Shown piece by piece: positions 1 to 11,754 of a DNA stretch of 64,000 bases. The position numbers and the translations under genes were made by a program. The notes beneath the pieces are model-generated. The model saw nothing but the letters and a program-made list of their open reading frames with translations. It did not search any database and was not told the origin of the DNA. The DNA is taken from NCBI GenBank assembly GCA_947683425.1, contig CANTUQ010000060.1, positions 62,001-126,000 on the forward strand, in the 5' to 3' direction. This DNA comes from Excoecaria cochinchinensis (Eukaryota > Streptophyta > Magnoliopsida > Malpighiales > Euphorbiaceae). Position 1 is the first letter of the stretch. Each line of letters begins with the position of its first letter.

Positions 1-3000
1 CCAATCGAGGTTTCATGAATTATTGATCTCGGATCGAAAATTTCACCACTTTTTATGATTTTTCGATTTTGGTGATTTTTTCTAGTGGTACCCCTTCAAA
101 AATCCGTAAAAATTCGTCGGATTTCGTCAAAGCCAATTCTCAATGCATTGTAACTGGAAATCATCCAGTAGCTATTCCAATCCAGTTTTCCTGAACTATT
201 GGACTCGGATCCAAAATTTCACCACTTTTACGATTTTTCGATTTTGGTGATTTTTCCTAGTGGTACCTATAGAAATTCGTAAAAATTCGTCGGATTCCGA
301 CGAAGCCATTTCTTGATGCGTTGTGACCGGTAAGCATCCAGTAGCTATCCAATCGAGGTTTCATGAATTATTAGACTCGGATCAAAAATTTCACCACTTT
401 TTACGATTTTTCAATTTTTGTGATTTTCCCTAGTGGTACCCATTCAGAAATCCGTAAAAATTCATCGGATTTCGATGAATCCAATTCTCGATGCATTGTG
501 ACCGGAAATCTTCCAGTAGTTATTTCAATCCAGTTTTCCTGAATTATTGGACTCGGATCAAAAATTTCACCACTTTTTATGATTTTGGTGATTTTCCCTA
601 GTGGTACCCCTAAAGAAATCCGTAAAAATTCGTTGGATTCAGACGAAGCCAATTATCGATGCGTTGTGACCGGAAATCTTCCAGTAGCTATTCCAATTGA
701 GTTTTCCTGAATTATTAGGACTCGGATCAGAAATTTCACCACTTTTTATAAATTTTCGATTTTTGTGATTTTCCTTAGTGGTACCCCTAGGAAAATCCGT
801 AAAAATTCATCGGATTCTGATGAAATCAATTCTCGATGCGTTGTGACCGGCAAGCATCCAGTAGCTATTCCAATCGAGGTTTCATGAATTATTGGTCTCG
901 GATCGAAAATTTCACCACTTTTTACGATTTTTCGATTTTGGTGATTTTTCTTAGGGGTACCACTTCAGAAATCCATAAAAATTCGTCGGATTTCGTCGAA
1001 GCCATTGGTAATTTTCCCTAGTGGTACCCCTATAGAAATCCGTAAAAATTCGTCGGATTCCAACGAAGCCTTTTCTTGATGCGTTGTGACCGGCAAGCAT
1101 CCAGTAGCTATCCAATCGAGGTTTCATGAATTATTGGACTCGGATCAAAAATTTCAACACTTTTTACGATTTTTCGATTTTTGTGATTTTCCCTAGTGGT
1201 AGCGCTTCAGAGATCCGTAAAAATTCGTTGGATTTCGACGAATCCAATTTTAAATGCGTTGTGACCGGAAATCTTCCAGTAGTTATTTCAATCCAGTTTT
1301 CCTGAATTATTGGAATCGGATAAAAAATTTCACTACTTTTTACGATTTTGGTGATTTTCCCTAGTGGTACCCCTAGGGAAATCCGTAAAAATTCGTTGGA
1401 TTCTGACGAAGCCAATTCTCGATGCGTTGTGAACGGCACTCTTCCACTACCTATTCCAATCGAGTTTTCCATAATTATCGGACTCGATTAAAAAATTTCA
1501 CCACTTTTGACGATTTTTTGATTTTTGTGATTTTCCCTAGTGGTACCCGTAGGAAAATCCGTAAAAATTCGTCGGATTCTGACGAAGCCAATTCTCAATA
1601 CATTGTGACCGGCAAGTATCCAGTAGCTATTCCAATCGAGGTTTCATGAATTATTGCACTCGGATAAAAAATTTCACCACTTTTTATGATTTTTCGATTT
1701 TGGTGATTTTTTCTAGTGGTACCCCTTCAGAAATCCGTAAAAAATCGTCGGATTCCGACAAAGCCAATTCTCAATGCGTTGTGACCAAAAATCTTCCAGT
1801 AGCTATTCCAATCCAGTTTTCCGGAATTATTAGGACTCGGATAAGAAATTTCACCACTTTTTATGAATTTTCGATTTTGGTGATTTTCCCTAGTGGTACC
1901 CCTAGGGAAATAAAAAAAATTCGTCGGATTTTGACGAAACCAATTCTCGATGCGTTGTAACCGGCAAGCATCCAGTAGCTATTCCAATCGAGGTTTCATG
2001 AATTATTGATCTCGGATCGAAAATTTTACCACTTTTTACGATTTTTCGATTTTGGTGATTTTTTCTAGTGGTACCCCTTCAAAAATCCATAAAAATTCGT
2101 CGGATTTCGTCAAAGCCAATTCTCAATGCATTGTAACTGGAAATCATCCAGTAGCTATTCCAATCCAGTTTTCCTGAACTATTGGACTCGGATCAAAAAT
2201 TTCACCACTTTTACGATTTTTCGATTTTGGTGATTTTCCCTAGTGGTACCCCTATAGAAATCCGTCAAAATTCGTCGGATTCCGACGAAGCCATTTCTTG
2301 ATGTGTTGTGACCGGTAAGCATCCAGTAGCTATCCAATCGAGGTTTCATGAATTATTGGACTCGGATCAAAAATTTCACCACTTTTTATGATTTTTCAAT
2401 TTTTGTGATTTTCCCTAGTGGTACCCATTCAGAAATCCGTAAAAATTCATCGGATTTCGACGAATCCAATTCTCGATGCATTATGACCGGAAATCTTCCA
2501 GTAGTTATTTCAATCCAGTTTTCCTGAATTATTGGACTCGGATCAAAAATTTCACCACTTTTTACGATTTTGGTGATTTTTCCTAGTGGTACCCCTAGAG
2601 AAATCCGTAAAAATTCGTTGGATTCTGACGAAGCCAATTCTCGATGCGTTGTGACCGGAAATCTTCCAGTAGCTATTCCAATTGAGTTTTCCTGAATTAT
2701 TAGGACTCGGATCAGAAATTTCACCACTTTTTATAAATTTTCGATTTTTGTGATTTTCCTTAGTGGTACCCCTAGGAAAATCCGTAAAAATTCATCGGAT
2801 TCTGACGAAATGAATTCTCGATGCGTTGTGATCGGCAAGCATCCAGTAGCTATTCCAATCGAGGTTTCATGAATTATTGGTCTCGGATCGAAAATTTTAC
2901 TACTTTTTACGATTTTTCAATTTTGGTGTTTTTTCTTAGGGGTACCACCTCAGAAATCCATAAAAATTCGTCGGATTTCGTCGAAGCCATTTGTGATTTT

Positions 3001-3006
3001 CCCTAA
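1..3006 (-). repeat. Block duplication, about 1.98 kb spacing, within inverted A array
   Basis: The segment 1-1021 is repeated at 1984-3006 with the same order of variant monomers. Diagnostic shared oddities are the 'ATTGATCTCGGATCG' variant at about 26 and 2007, and a shortened monomer junction at about 1005 and 2990, where a GTCGAAGCCATT end runs straight into a GATTTTCCCTA-type segment. The intervening 1022-1983 itself resembles part of the first block at an offset of about 760 bp. This is a nested higher-order pattern produced by amplification of multi-monomer units rather than single monomers. The left copy is cut by the window edge. Confidence 0.8.
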
Positions 3007-3063
3007 TGGTACCCCTAGGGAAATCAGTAAAAATTCGTCGGATTTCGATGAAGCCAATTCTCG

Positions 3064-4404
3064 ATGCGTTGTGACCAGCGAGCTTCCAGTAGCTATTCCA
3101 ATCGAGTTTTCCCGAATTATTGGGCTCGGATCAAAAATTTCACCACTTTTTATGATTTCTCGATTTTGGTGATTTTCCCTAGTGGTACACCTAGGGAAAC
3201 CCGTAAAAATTCGTCGGATTTCGATGAAGCCAATTCTCGATGCATTGTGACCGGTGAGCTTCCAGTAGCTATTCCAATTGATTTTTCCCGAATTATTGGA
3301 CTCGGATCCAAAATTTCACCACTTTTTATGATTTCTCGATTTTGGTGATTTTTTCTAGTGGTACCCCTAGGGAAACCCGTAAAAATTCGTCGGATTACGA
3401 CGAAGCCAATTCTCGATGCGTTATGACCGGCGAGTTTCCAGTAGGTATTCCAATCGAGTTTTCCCGAATTATTGGACTCGGATCCAAAATTTCACCACTT
3501 TTTACGATTTCTCAATTTTTGTGATTTTCCTTAGTGGTACCCCTAGGGAAATCCGTAAAAATTCGTCGGATTCTGACGAAACCAATTCTCGATACGTTGT
3601 GACCGCCGAGCTTCCAGTAGCTATTTCAATCGAGTTTTCCGGAATTATTGGACTCGGATCCAAAATTTCACCACTTTTTACGATTTCTCGATTTTGGTGA
3701 TTTTATCTAGTGGTACACTTATGGAAATCCGTAAAAATTCGTCGAATTTCGACGATGCCAGTTCTCGATGAGTTGTGACCGGCGAGCTTACAGTAGCTAT
3801 TCCAATCGAGTTTTCCCAAATTATTGGACTCGGATCAAAAATTTCACCACTTTTTACGATTTCTCGATTTTGGTGATTTTTCTTAGTGGTACCCCTAGGG
3901 AAATCAGTAAAAATTCGTCGGATTTCGATGAAGCTAATTCTCGATGCGTTGTGACCAGCGAGCTTCCAGTAGCTATTCCAATCTAGTTTTCCCGAATTAT
4001 TGGGCTCGGATCAAAAATTTCACCACTTTTTACGATTTCTCGATTTTGGTGATTTTCCCTAGTGGTACACCTAGGGAAACCCGTAAAAATTCGTCGGATT
4101 CCGATGAAGCCAATTCTCGATGCGTTGTGACCGGCGAGCTTCCAGTATCTATTCCAATCGAGTTTTCCCGAATTATTGGACTCGGATCCAAAATTTTACC
4201 ACTTTTTACGATTTCTCGATTTTGGTGATTTTCCCTAGTGGTACCCCTCGGGAGATCCGTAAAAATTCATCGGATTCTGACGTAGCCAATTCTCGATACG
4301 TTGTGACCGCCGGGCTTCCAGTAGCTATTTCAATCGAGTTTTCCCGAATTATTGGACTCGGATCCAAAATTTCACCACTTTTTACGATTCCTCGATTTTG
4401 GTGA
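3064..4404 (-). repeat. Short-range block duplication (880 bp and 704 bp offsets)
   Basis: Monomers starting near 3064 recur near 3944 (offset 880 bp, five monomers), sharing the variant 'TTGTGACCAGCGAGCTTCC' and a TACACCTAGGGAAACCCG segment. Monomers near 3416 recur near 4120 (offset 704 bp, four monomers). Variant sharing at exact multiples of 176 bp indicates recent local amplification just inside the inversion breakpoint. Confidence 0.7.
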
Positions 4405-4412
4405 TCACAGTC
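4401..4412. other. Satellite polarity switch (inversion junction)
   Basis: Reverse-oriented monomers end in GATTTTGGTGAT and forward-oriented sequence resumes at AGTCCAATAATTAAGG. The joint contains the palindrome GTGATCAC at 4403-4410. Relative to a full monomer, the forward side begins late, so part of a monomer is missing at the joint. No other DNA lies between the two arms. This is an inversion or fold-back breakpoint inside the array, seen directly from the orientation change. Confidence 0.92.
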
Positions 4413-5260
4413 CAATAATTAAGGAAAACTCGATTGTAATAGCTACTGGAAGCTTGCCGGTCACAAAGCATCGAGAATTGTCTTCGTCGGAATCCGACAA
4501 ATTTTTACGGATTTTCCTAGGGGTACCACTAGGGAAAATCACCAAAATCGAAAAATAATAAAAAGTGGTCAAATTTTTTATCCGAGTACAATAATTCAGG
4601 AAAACTCGATTGAAATTGCTACTGGAAGATTTTCGGTCACAACGCATAGAGAATTGGCTTCGTTGGAATCCGACGAATTTTTACGGATTTCCCTAGGGGT
4701 TCCACTAGGGAAAATCACCAAAATCAAAAAAACGTAAAAAGTGGTTAAATTTTAAATCCGAGTCCAATAATTTAGGAAAACTCGAATGTAATAGCTACTG
4801 GAAGATTGCCGGTCACAACGCATCGAAAATTGGCTTCGTCGGAATCCGATGAATTTTTACGGATTTCTCTTGGGGTACCACTAGGAAAAATCACGAAAAT
4901 CGAAAAATCGTAAAAAGTGGTGAAATTTTTTATCCGAGTCCAATAATTCAGGAAAACTCGATTGGAATCGCTATTGGAAGATTGCCTGTCACAACGAATC
5001 GAGAATTGGCTTCGCCAGAATCCGACGAATTTGTACGGATTTCCCTAGGGGTACCACTAGGGAAAATCACCAAAATCAAAAAATCGTAAAAAGTGTTGAA
5101 ATTTTTGATCCGAGTCAAATAATTAAGGAAAACTCGATTATAATAGCTACTGAAAGCTTGCCGGTCGCAACGCATCGAGAATAGGCTTCGTCAGAATCCG
5201 ACGAATTTTTACGGATTTTCCTAGGGGTACTACTAGGGAAAATCAACAAAATCGAAAAAT

Positions 5261-5272
5261 CGTATAAAGGGA
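5261..5272 (+). repeat. Marker of the TATAAAGG variant A monomer
   Basis: A minority of A monomers replace CGTAAAAAGTGGTG with CGTATAAAGGGGTG and usually have AATCAACAAAATCG just before it. Instances start at 5261, 8077, 8605, 9133, 16561, 19724, 24650, 25707, 29911 and 31142. The variant is a useful tag for tracing block duplications, and it creates a TATA-box-like hexamer. Whether it promotes transcription is unknown. Confidence 0.8.
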
Positions 5273-6448
5273 TGAAATTTTTGATCCGAGTCCAATAATT
5301 CAGGAAAACTCGATTGGAATAGCTACTGGAAGATTTCCGGTCACAACGCATCCAGAATAGACTTCGTCAGAATCCGACGAATTTTTACGGATTTCCATCG
5401 GGGTACCACTAGGAAAAATCACCAAAATCGAAAAATCGTAAAAAGTGGTAAAATTTTTGATCTGAGTCTAATAATTAATGAAAACTCAATTGGAATAACT
5501 ACTGGAACCTTGCCGGTCACAACGCATCGAGAATTGGATTCGTCGGAATCCGACAAATTTTTACGGATTTTCATCGAGGTACCACTAGGGAAAATCACAA
5601 AAATCGAGAAATCGAAAAAAGTGGTGAAATTTTTGACCCGAGTCCAATAATTAAGGAAAACTCGATTATAATAGCTACTGGAAGACTGTGGGTCATAACG
5701 GATCGAGAATTAGTTTCGTCGGAATCCGACGAATTTTTACGGATTTCTAAAGGTGTACCACTAGAGAAAATAACAAATATTGAAAAATCGTAAAAAGTGG
5801 TAAAATTTTGGATCCGTGTCCAATAATTCATGAAACCTTGATTGGAATATCTACTACATACTTGCTGGTCAAAACGCATCAAGAATTGATTTCGTCAGAA
5901 TCCGACAAATTTTTACGGATTTTCCTAGGGGTACCACTAGGAAAAATCACCAAAATCGAAAAATCGTAAAATGTGGTAAAATTTTTTATCCGAGTCCAAC
6001 AATTAAGGAAAACTCGATTGGAATAGCAACTGGAAACTTGCGGGTCATAACGTATCGAGAATTGGCTTCGTTAGAATTTGATGAATTTTTACGGATTTTC
6101 CTGGGGGTACCACTAGGGAAAATCACCAAAATCGAAAAATCGTAAAAAGTGGTGAAATTTTTGATCCGATTCCAATAATTCAGGAAAACTCGATTGCAAT
6201 AGCTACTGGAAGATTTCCGGTCACAACGCATCGAGAATTGGGTTCCTCAGAATTCGACGAATTTTTACGGATTTCCCCCGGTGTACCAGTAGGGAAAATC
6301 ACTAAAATAGAAAAATCATAAAAAAAGTGATGAAATTTTTTATCCGAGTCCAATATTCAGGAAAACTCGATTGGAATAGCTACTGGAAGATTGCCGATCA
6401 TAACGCATCGAGAATTGGTTTCGTCGAAATCCGACGAATTTTTACGGA

Positions 6449-6474
6449 TTTCCCTAGTGGTACCACTAGGGAAA
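6449..6474. other. Perfect 26-bp palindrome in a family A monomer
   Basis: The left arm TTTCCCTAGTGGT is followed directly by its exact reverse complement, centred on GGTACC. Most A monomers have CCCTAGGGGTACCACTAGGG here (one mismatch between the arms), so this monomer shows the perfected form. A second perfect 26-bp instance lies at 26361-26386. It could form a hairpin or cruciform. Confidence 0.9.
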
Positions 6475-7122
6475 ATCACCAAAATAGAAAAATCGTAAAA
6501 AGTGGTGATATTTTTGATCCGAGTCCAATAATTCAGGAAAAATCAATTGGAATAGCTACTGGAATATTTCCGATCACAACTCATCGAGAATAAGTTTCCT
6601 CGGAATCCGATGAATTTTTACGAATTTTCCAAGGGGTACCACTAGGGAAAATCACCAAAATTGAAAAATCCTAAAAAGTGATGAAATTTTTGATCTGAGT
6701 CCAATAATTTAGGAAAACTCGATTGGAATAGCTACAGGAACCTTGCCAGTCACAACGCATCGAGAATTGGTTTCGTCAGAATCCGACGAATTTTTACGGA
6801 TTTCCATAGGGGTACCACTAGGGAAAATCACCAAAATCGAAAAAACGTAAAAAGTGGTGAAATTTTGGATTCGAGTCCATTAATTCAGGAAAACTCGATT
6901 GGAATAGCTACTGGAAGCTTGCCGGTCATAACTCATCGAGAATTGGTTTCGTCGAAATCCGACAAATTTTTACGGATTTCCATAGGGGTACCACTAGGGA
7001 AAATCACAAAATCGAAAAACCGTAAAAAGTGGTGAAATTTTTGATCTGAGTCTAATAATTCAGGAAAACTCGATTGGAATAGCTACTGGAACCTTGCCGG
7101 TCACAACGCATCGAGAATTGGC

Positions 7123-7141
7123 TTCGTCGGAATCCGACGAA
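7123..7141. other. Representative 19-bp dyad of the A monomer
   Basis: TTCGTCGGAATCCGACGAA: two exact 9-bp inverted arms around a central A. It is present, perfect or with one or two changes, in most family A monomers in both orientations, always about 8 bp before the GGTACC-centred palindrome. Compared with the mammalian CENP-B box core TTCGTTGGAAACGGGA, about 11 of 16 positions agree, including TTCG and GGAA, but the 3' CGGG is not conserved. I treat the resemblance as suggestive only. Confidence 0.85.
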
Positions 7142-10100
7142 TTTTTACGGATTTTCCTAGGGGTACAACTAGGGAAAATCACCAAAATCGAGAAATCATA
7201 AAAAGTGGTTAAATTTTGGATCCGAGTCCAATAATTCGGGAAAACTCGATTGGAATAGCTACTGGAAGCTCGCCGGTCACAACGCATTGAGAATTGGGTT
7301 CGTCGGAATCCGACGAATTTTTACGGATTTCCCTAAGGGTACCACTAGGGAAAATCACAAAAATCTAGAAATCGTAAAAATTGGTGAAATTTTTTATCTG
7401 AGTCCAGTAATTCAGGAAAATTTGATTGGAATAGCTACTGGAACCTTGCCGGTCACAACGCATTGAGAGCTGGTTTCGTCGGAATCCGACGAATTTTTAC
7501 GGATTTCCATAGGGGTACCACTAGGAAAAATCACCAAAATCGAAAAAACGTAAAAAGTGTTGAAATTTTTGATCCGAGTCCAATAATTCAGGAAAACTCG
7601 ATTGGAATAGCTACTGGAAGCTTGCCGGTCATAACTCATCGAGAATTGGCTTCGTCGAAATCCGACAAATTTTTACGGATTTCCGTAGGAGTACCACTAG
7701 GGAAAATCACCTAAATCGAAAAACCGTAAAAAGTGGTGAAATTTTTGATCTGAGTCTAATAATTCAGGAAAATTCGATTGGAATAGCTACTGGAACCTTG
7801 CCGGTCACAACGCATCGAGAATTGGCTTCGTCGGAATCCGACGAATTTTTACGGATTTCCATAGGGGTACCACTAGGGAAAATCACCAAAATCGAAAAAT
7901 CGTAAAAAGTGGTGAGATTTTGGATCCGAGTCGAATAATTAAGGAAAACTCGATTATAATAGCTAATGGAAGCTTGCCGGTCACAACGCATCGAGAATAG
8001 GCTTCGTCGAAATCCGACGAATTTTTACGGATTTCCCTTGGGGTACTAATAGGGAAAATCAATAAAATCGAAAAATCGTATAAAGGGGTGAAATCTTTGA
8101 TCCTAGTCCAATAATTAAGGAAAACTCGATTGGAATATCTACTGGAAGATTTTCGGTCACAACGCATCGAGAATTCTCTTCGTCGGAATCCGATAAATTT
8201 TTTCGGATTTTCCTAGGGGTACCACTAGGAAAAATCACCAAAATTGAAAAATCGTAAAAAGTGGTGAAATTTTGGATTTGAGTACAATAATTCAGGAAAA
8301 CTCGATTCGAATTTCTACTGGAAGATTGTCGGTTACAACGCATCGAGAATTAGCTTCGTCGGAATCCGACGAATTTTTACGGATTTCCCTAGGGGTACCA
8401 TTAGGGAAAATCACCAAAATCGAAAAATCGTAAAAAGTGGTGAAATTTTGAATTCGAGTCCAATAATTTAGGAAAACTCGATGGGAATAGCTAGTGGAAG
8501 ATTACCGGTCACGACGCATCGAGAATAGGCTTCGTCGGAATCCGATGAATTTTTACGGATTTCCCTAGGGGTACCACTAGGAAAAATCAACAAGATCGAA
8601 AAATCGTATAAAGGGGTGAAATTTTTGATCCGAGTCCAATAATTCAGTACAACTCGATTGGAATAGCTACTGGAAGATTTCCTGTCACAACGCATCATGA
8701 ATAGGCTTCGTCGGAATCCGATGAATTTTTACGGATTTTTATAGGGGTACCACTAGGGAAAATAACCAAAATCGAAAAATCGTAAAAAGTGGTGAAATTT
8801 TTGATCTGAGTATAATAATTCAGGAAAACTCGATTGGAATAGCTACTGGAACCATGCCGGTCACAACGCATCGAGAATTGGCTTGGTCGGAATCCGACGA
8901 ATTTTTACGGATTTTCATAGGGGTACCTCTAGGTAAAATCACAAAAATTGAAAAATCGTAAAAAGTGGTGAAATTTTTGATCTTAGTCCAATAATTAAGG
9001 AAAACTCGATTATAATGGCTACAGGAAGCTTGCCGGTCACAATGCATCGAGAATAGGCTTCGTCGAAATCCGACGAATTTTTACGAATTTCCCTAGGGGT
9101 ACCACTAGGGAAAATCAACAAAATTGAAAAATCGTATAAAGGGGTGTAATTTTTTATCCGAGTCCAATAATTCAGGAAAACTCTATTGGAATAGTTACTG
9201 GAAGATTTCCGGTCACAACGCATCGAAAAATGTCTTCGTCGGAATCCGACGAATTTTTACGGATTTTCCTAGGGGTTCAACTAGGGAAAATCACCAAAAT
9301 CGAAAAATCATAAAAAGTGGTGAAATTTTGGATCCGAGTACAATAATTTAGGAAAACTCGATTGGACTAGCTACTGGAAGCTCGCCGGTCACAATGCATC
9401 GAGAATTGGTTTCATCAGAATCCGACGAATTTTTACGGATTTCCCTAGGGGTACCACTAGGGAAAATCACCAAAATCGAAAAATCGTTAAAAGTGTTGAA
9501 ATTTTTTATTCGAGTTCAATAATTCAGGAAAACTCGATTGGAATAGCTACTGTAAGATTGCGGGTCATAAAGCATCGAGAATTGGTTTCGTCGGAATCCG
9601 ACGAATTTTTACGGATTTCTGAAGGTGTACCACTAGGGAAAATAACAAAATTTGAAAAATCGTAAAAAGTGGTGAAATTTTGGATCCGAGTCCAATATTT
9701 CATGAAACCTCGTTTGGAATAGCTACTAGATACTTGCTGGTCAAAATGCATCGAGAATTGGCTTCATCAGAATCTAACAAATTTTTACGGATTTCCCTAG
9801 GGGCACCACTAGGGAAAATCACCAAAATCAAAAAATCGTAAAAAGTGGTGAAATTTTTGATACGAGTCCAACAATTAAGGAAAACTCGATTGTAATAACT
9901 ACTGAAAGCTTGCGGGTCATAACGTATCGAGAATTGGTTTCGTCGGAATCCGACGAATTTTTACGGATTTCCCTAAGGGTACCACTAGGGAAAATCACCA
10001 AAATCGAAAAATCGTAAAAAGTGGTGAAATTTTTGATCCGAGTCCAATAATTCAGGAATACTCAATTGGAATAGCTACTGAAAGATTCCCGGTTACAACG

Positions 10101-11220
10101 CATCGAGAATTCGGTTCGTCGAAATCCGATGAATTTTTACGGATTTCCCTAGGTGTACCACTAGGGAAAATCACCAAAATCGAAAAATCTTAAAAAGTGA
10201 TGATATTTTTTATCCGAGTCCAATAATTCAGGAAAACTCAATTGGAATAGCTACTGGAAGATTGCCGGTCATAGCACATCGAGAATTGGTTTCGTTGAAA
10301 TCCGACGAATTTTTACGGATTTCCATAGGGGTACCACTAGGGAAAATCACCAAAATCGAAAAATCGTAAAAAGTGGTGAAATTTTTGATCCGAGTCCAAT
10401 AATTCAGGAAAAATCAATTGGAATAGCTACTGGAATATTGCCTGTCACAACGCATCGAGAATAGGTTTCGTCGGAATCCGATGACTTTTTACGAATTTTC
10501 CAAGGGGTTCCACAAGGGAAAATCACCAAAATCGAAAAATCGTAAAAAGTGGTGAAATTTTTGATCGGAGTCAAATAATTCAGGAATACTCGATTGGAAT
10601 AGCTACTGGAATCTTGCCGGTTACAACGCATTGAGAATTGGTTTCGTCGGAATCCAACGAATTTTTACGGATTTCCATAGGGGTACCACTAGGGAAAATC
10701 ACCAAAATCGAAAAAACGTAAAAAGTATTGAAATTTTTAATCCGAGTCAAATAATTCAGGAAAACTCGATTGGAATAGCTACTGGAAGCTTGCCGGTCAC
10801 AACTCATCGAGATTTGGCTTCGTCGAAATCCGACAAATTTTTACGGATTTCCATAGGGGTACCACTAGGAAAAATCACCAAAATCGAAAAATCATAAAAA
10901 GTGGTGAAATTTATGATTTGAGTCTAATAATTCAGGAAAACTTGATTGGAATAACTACTGGAACCTTGCCGGTCACAACGCATCGAGAATTGGACTCGTC
11001 GGAATCCGACGAAGTTTTACGGATTTTCATAGGGGTACCACTAGGGAAAATCACCAAAATCGAAAAATCGTAAAAAGTGGTGAAATTTTGGATCCGAGTC
11101 CAATAATTAAGGAAAACTCGATTATAATAGCTACTGGAAGATTGCCGGTCACAACGCATCGAGAATAGGCTTCGTCGAAATCCGACGAATTTTAACGTAT
11201 TTTCCTAGGGGTACAACTAG

Positions 11221-11250
11221 GGAAAATCAACAAAATTTTATTGGAATTGC
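11221..11250 (+). repeat. Truncated A monomer junction
   Basis: The sequence runs from GGGAAAATCAACAAAAT directly into TTTATTGGAATTGCTACTGG. This drops the segment that normally carries the A-tracts, GTGGTGAAATTT and CCAATAATTCAGG. It marks the right end of the duplicated block described for 9.56-11.24 kb, so it is probably the recombination joint that ended that copy. Confidence 0.75.
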
Positions 11251-11754
11251 TACTGGAAGATTGTCGGTCACAATGCGTCGAGAATTGGTGTCGTCGAAAT
11301 CCAACGAATATTTACAGATTTCCCTAGGTGTACCACTAGGGAAAATCACCAAAATTGAAAAATCATAAAAAGTGATGAAATTTTTGATAAAAGTCCAATA
11401 ATTCAGGAAAACTCGATTGGAATAGCTACTGGTAGATTGTCGGTCATAACGCATCGAGAATTGGCTTCATCGAAATCCGATGAATTTTTACCGATTTCCC
11501 TAGGGGTACCACTAGGGAAAATCACCAAAATAGAAAAATCGTAAAAATTGGTGAAATTTTGGATCCGAGTCCAAAATTTCAGGAAAACTCAATTGGAATA
11601 GATACTAGAAGATTGGCGCTGACAACGCTTTGAGAATTGGCTTCGTCGCAATCAGACGAATTTTTATGCATTTTCCTAGGGGTACCACTAAGGAAAATCA
11701 ACAAAATCGAAAAATCGTAAAAAGTGATGAAATTTTTGATCCGAGCCCAATAAT

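Larger units (their letters stand above)
1..4406 (-). repeat. Satellite family A array, inverted orientation
   Basis: Tandem monomers of about 176 bp read as the reverse complement of the monomers that fill the rest of the window. On the plus strand each shows, in order, a GAATTATTGGACTCGGATC segment, a TTTCACCACTTTTTACGA segment, GATTTTCCCTAGTGGTACC, an AAAAATTCGTCGGATTC segment and a CCAGTAGCTATTCCAATCGAG end. The array is already under way at base 1, so its left edge lies outside the window. Open frames here recur with the monomer and have no protein-family features, so I call no gene. Monomers between 3064 and 4400 are the most regular. Those before 3010 carry more variants, including some monomers shortened by deletion. 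Family identity with the forward array is seen directly; a centromeric role is inference. Confidence 0.95.
5690..11236 (+). repeat. Long block duplication within A (5.7-8.2 kb and 9.56-11.24 kb)
   Basis: Variant monomers at 5690-6650 reappear at about 9560-10520 (offset about 3,870 bp, 22 monomers). They share the 'GGATTTCTRAAGGTGTACCAC' type segment and the 'CGAATTTTCCAAGGGGT' variant. Monomers from 7412 to about 8060 reappear from 10580 to about 11230 (offset 3,168 bp, 18 monomers). The 704-bp change in offset equals four monomers and implies a four-monomer loss in one copy between the two matched parts. The right copy ends at a truncated monomer at about 11236. Confidence 0.65.

Noticed and set aside
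7123..7141. A true CENP-B box
   Set aside because: The essential NTTCGNNNNANNCGGGN pattern is not met: the final CGGG is CCGA. I kept it only as a partial resemblance within a dyad.
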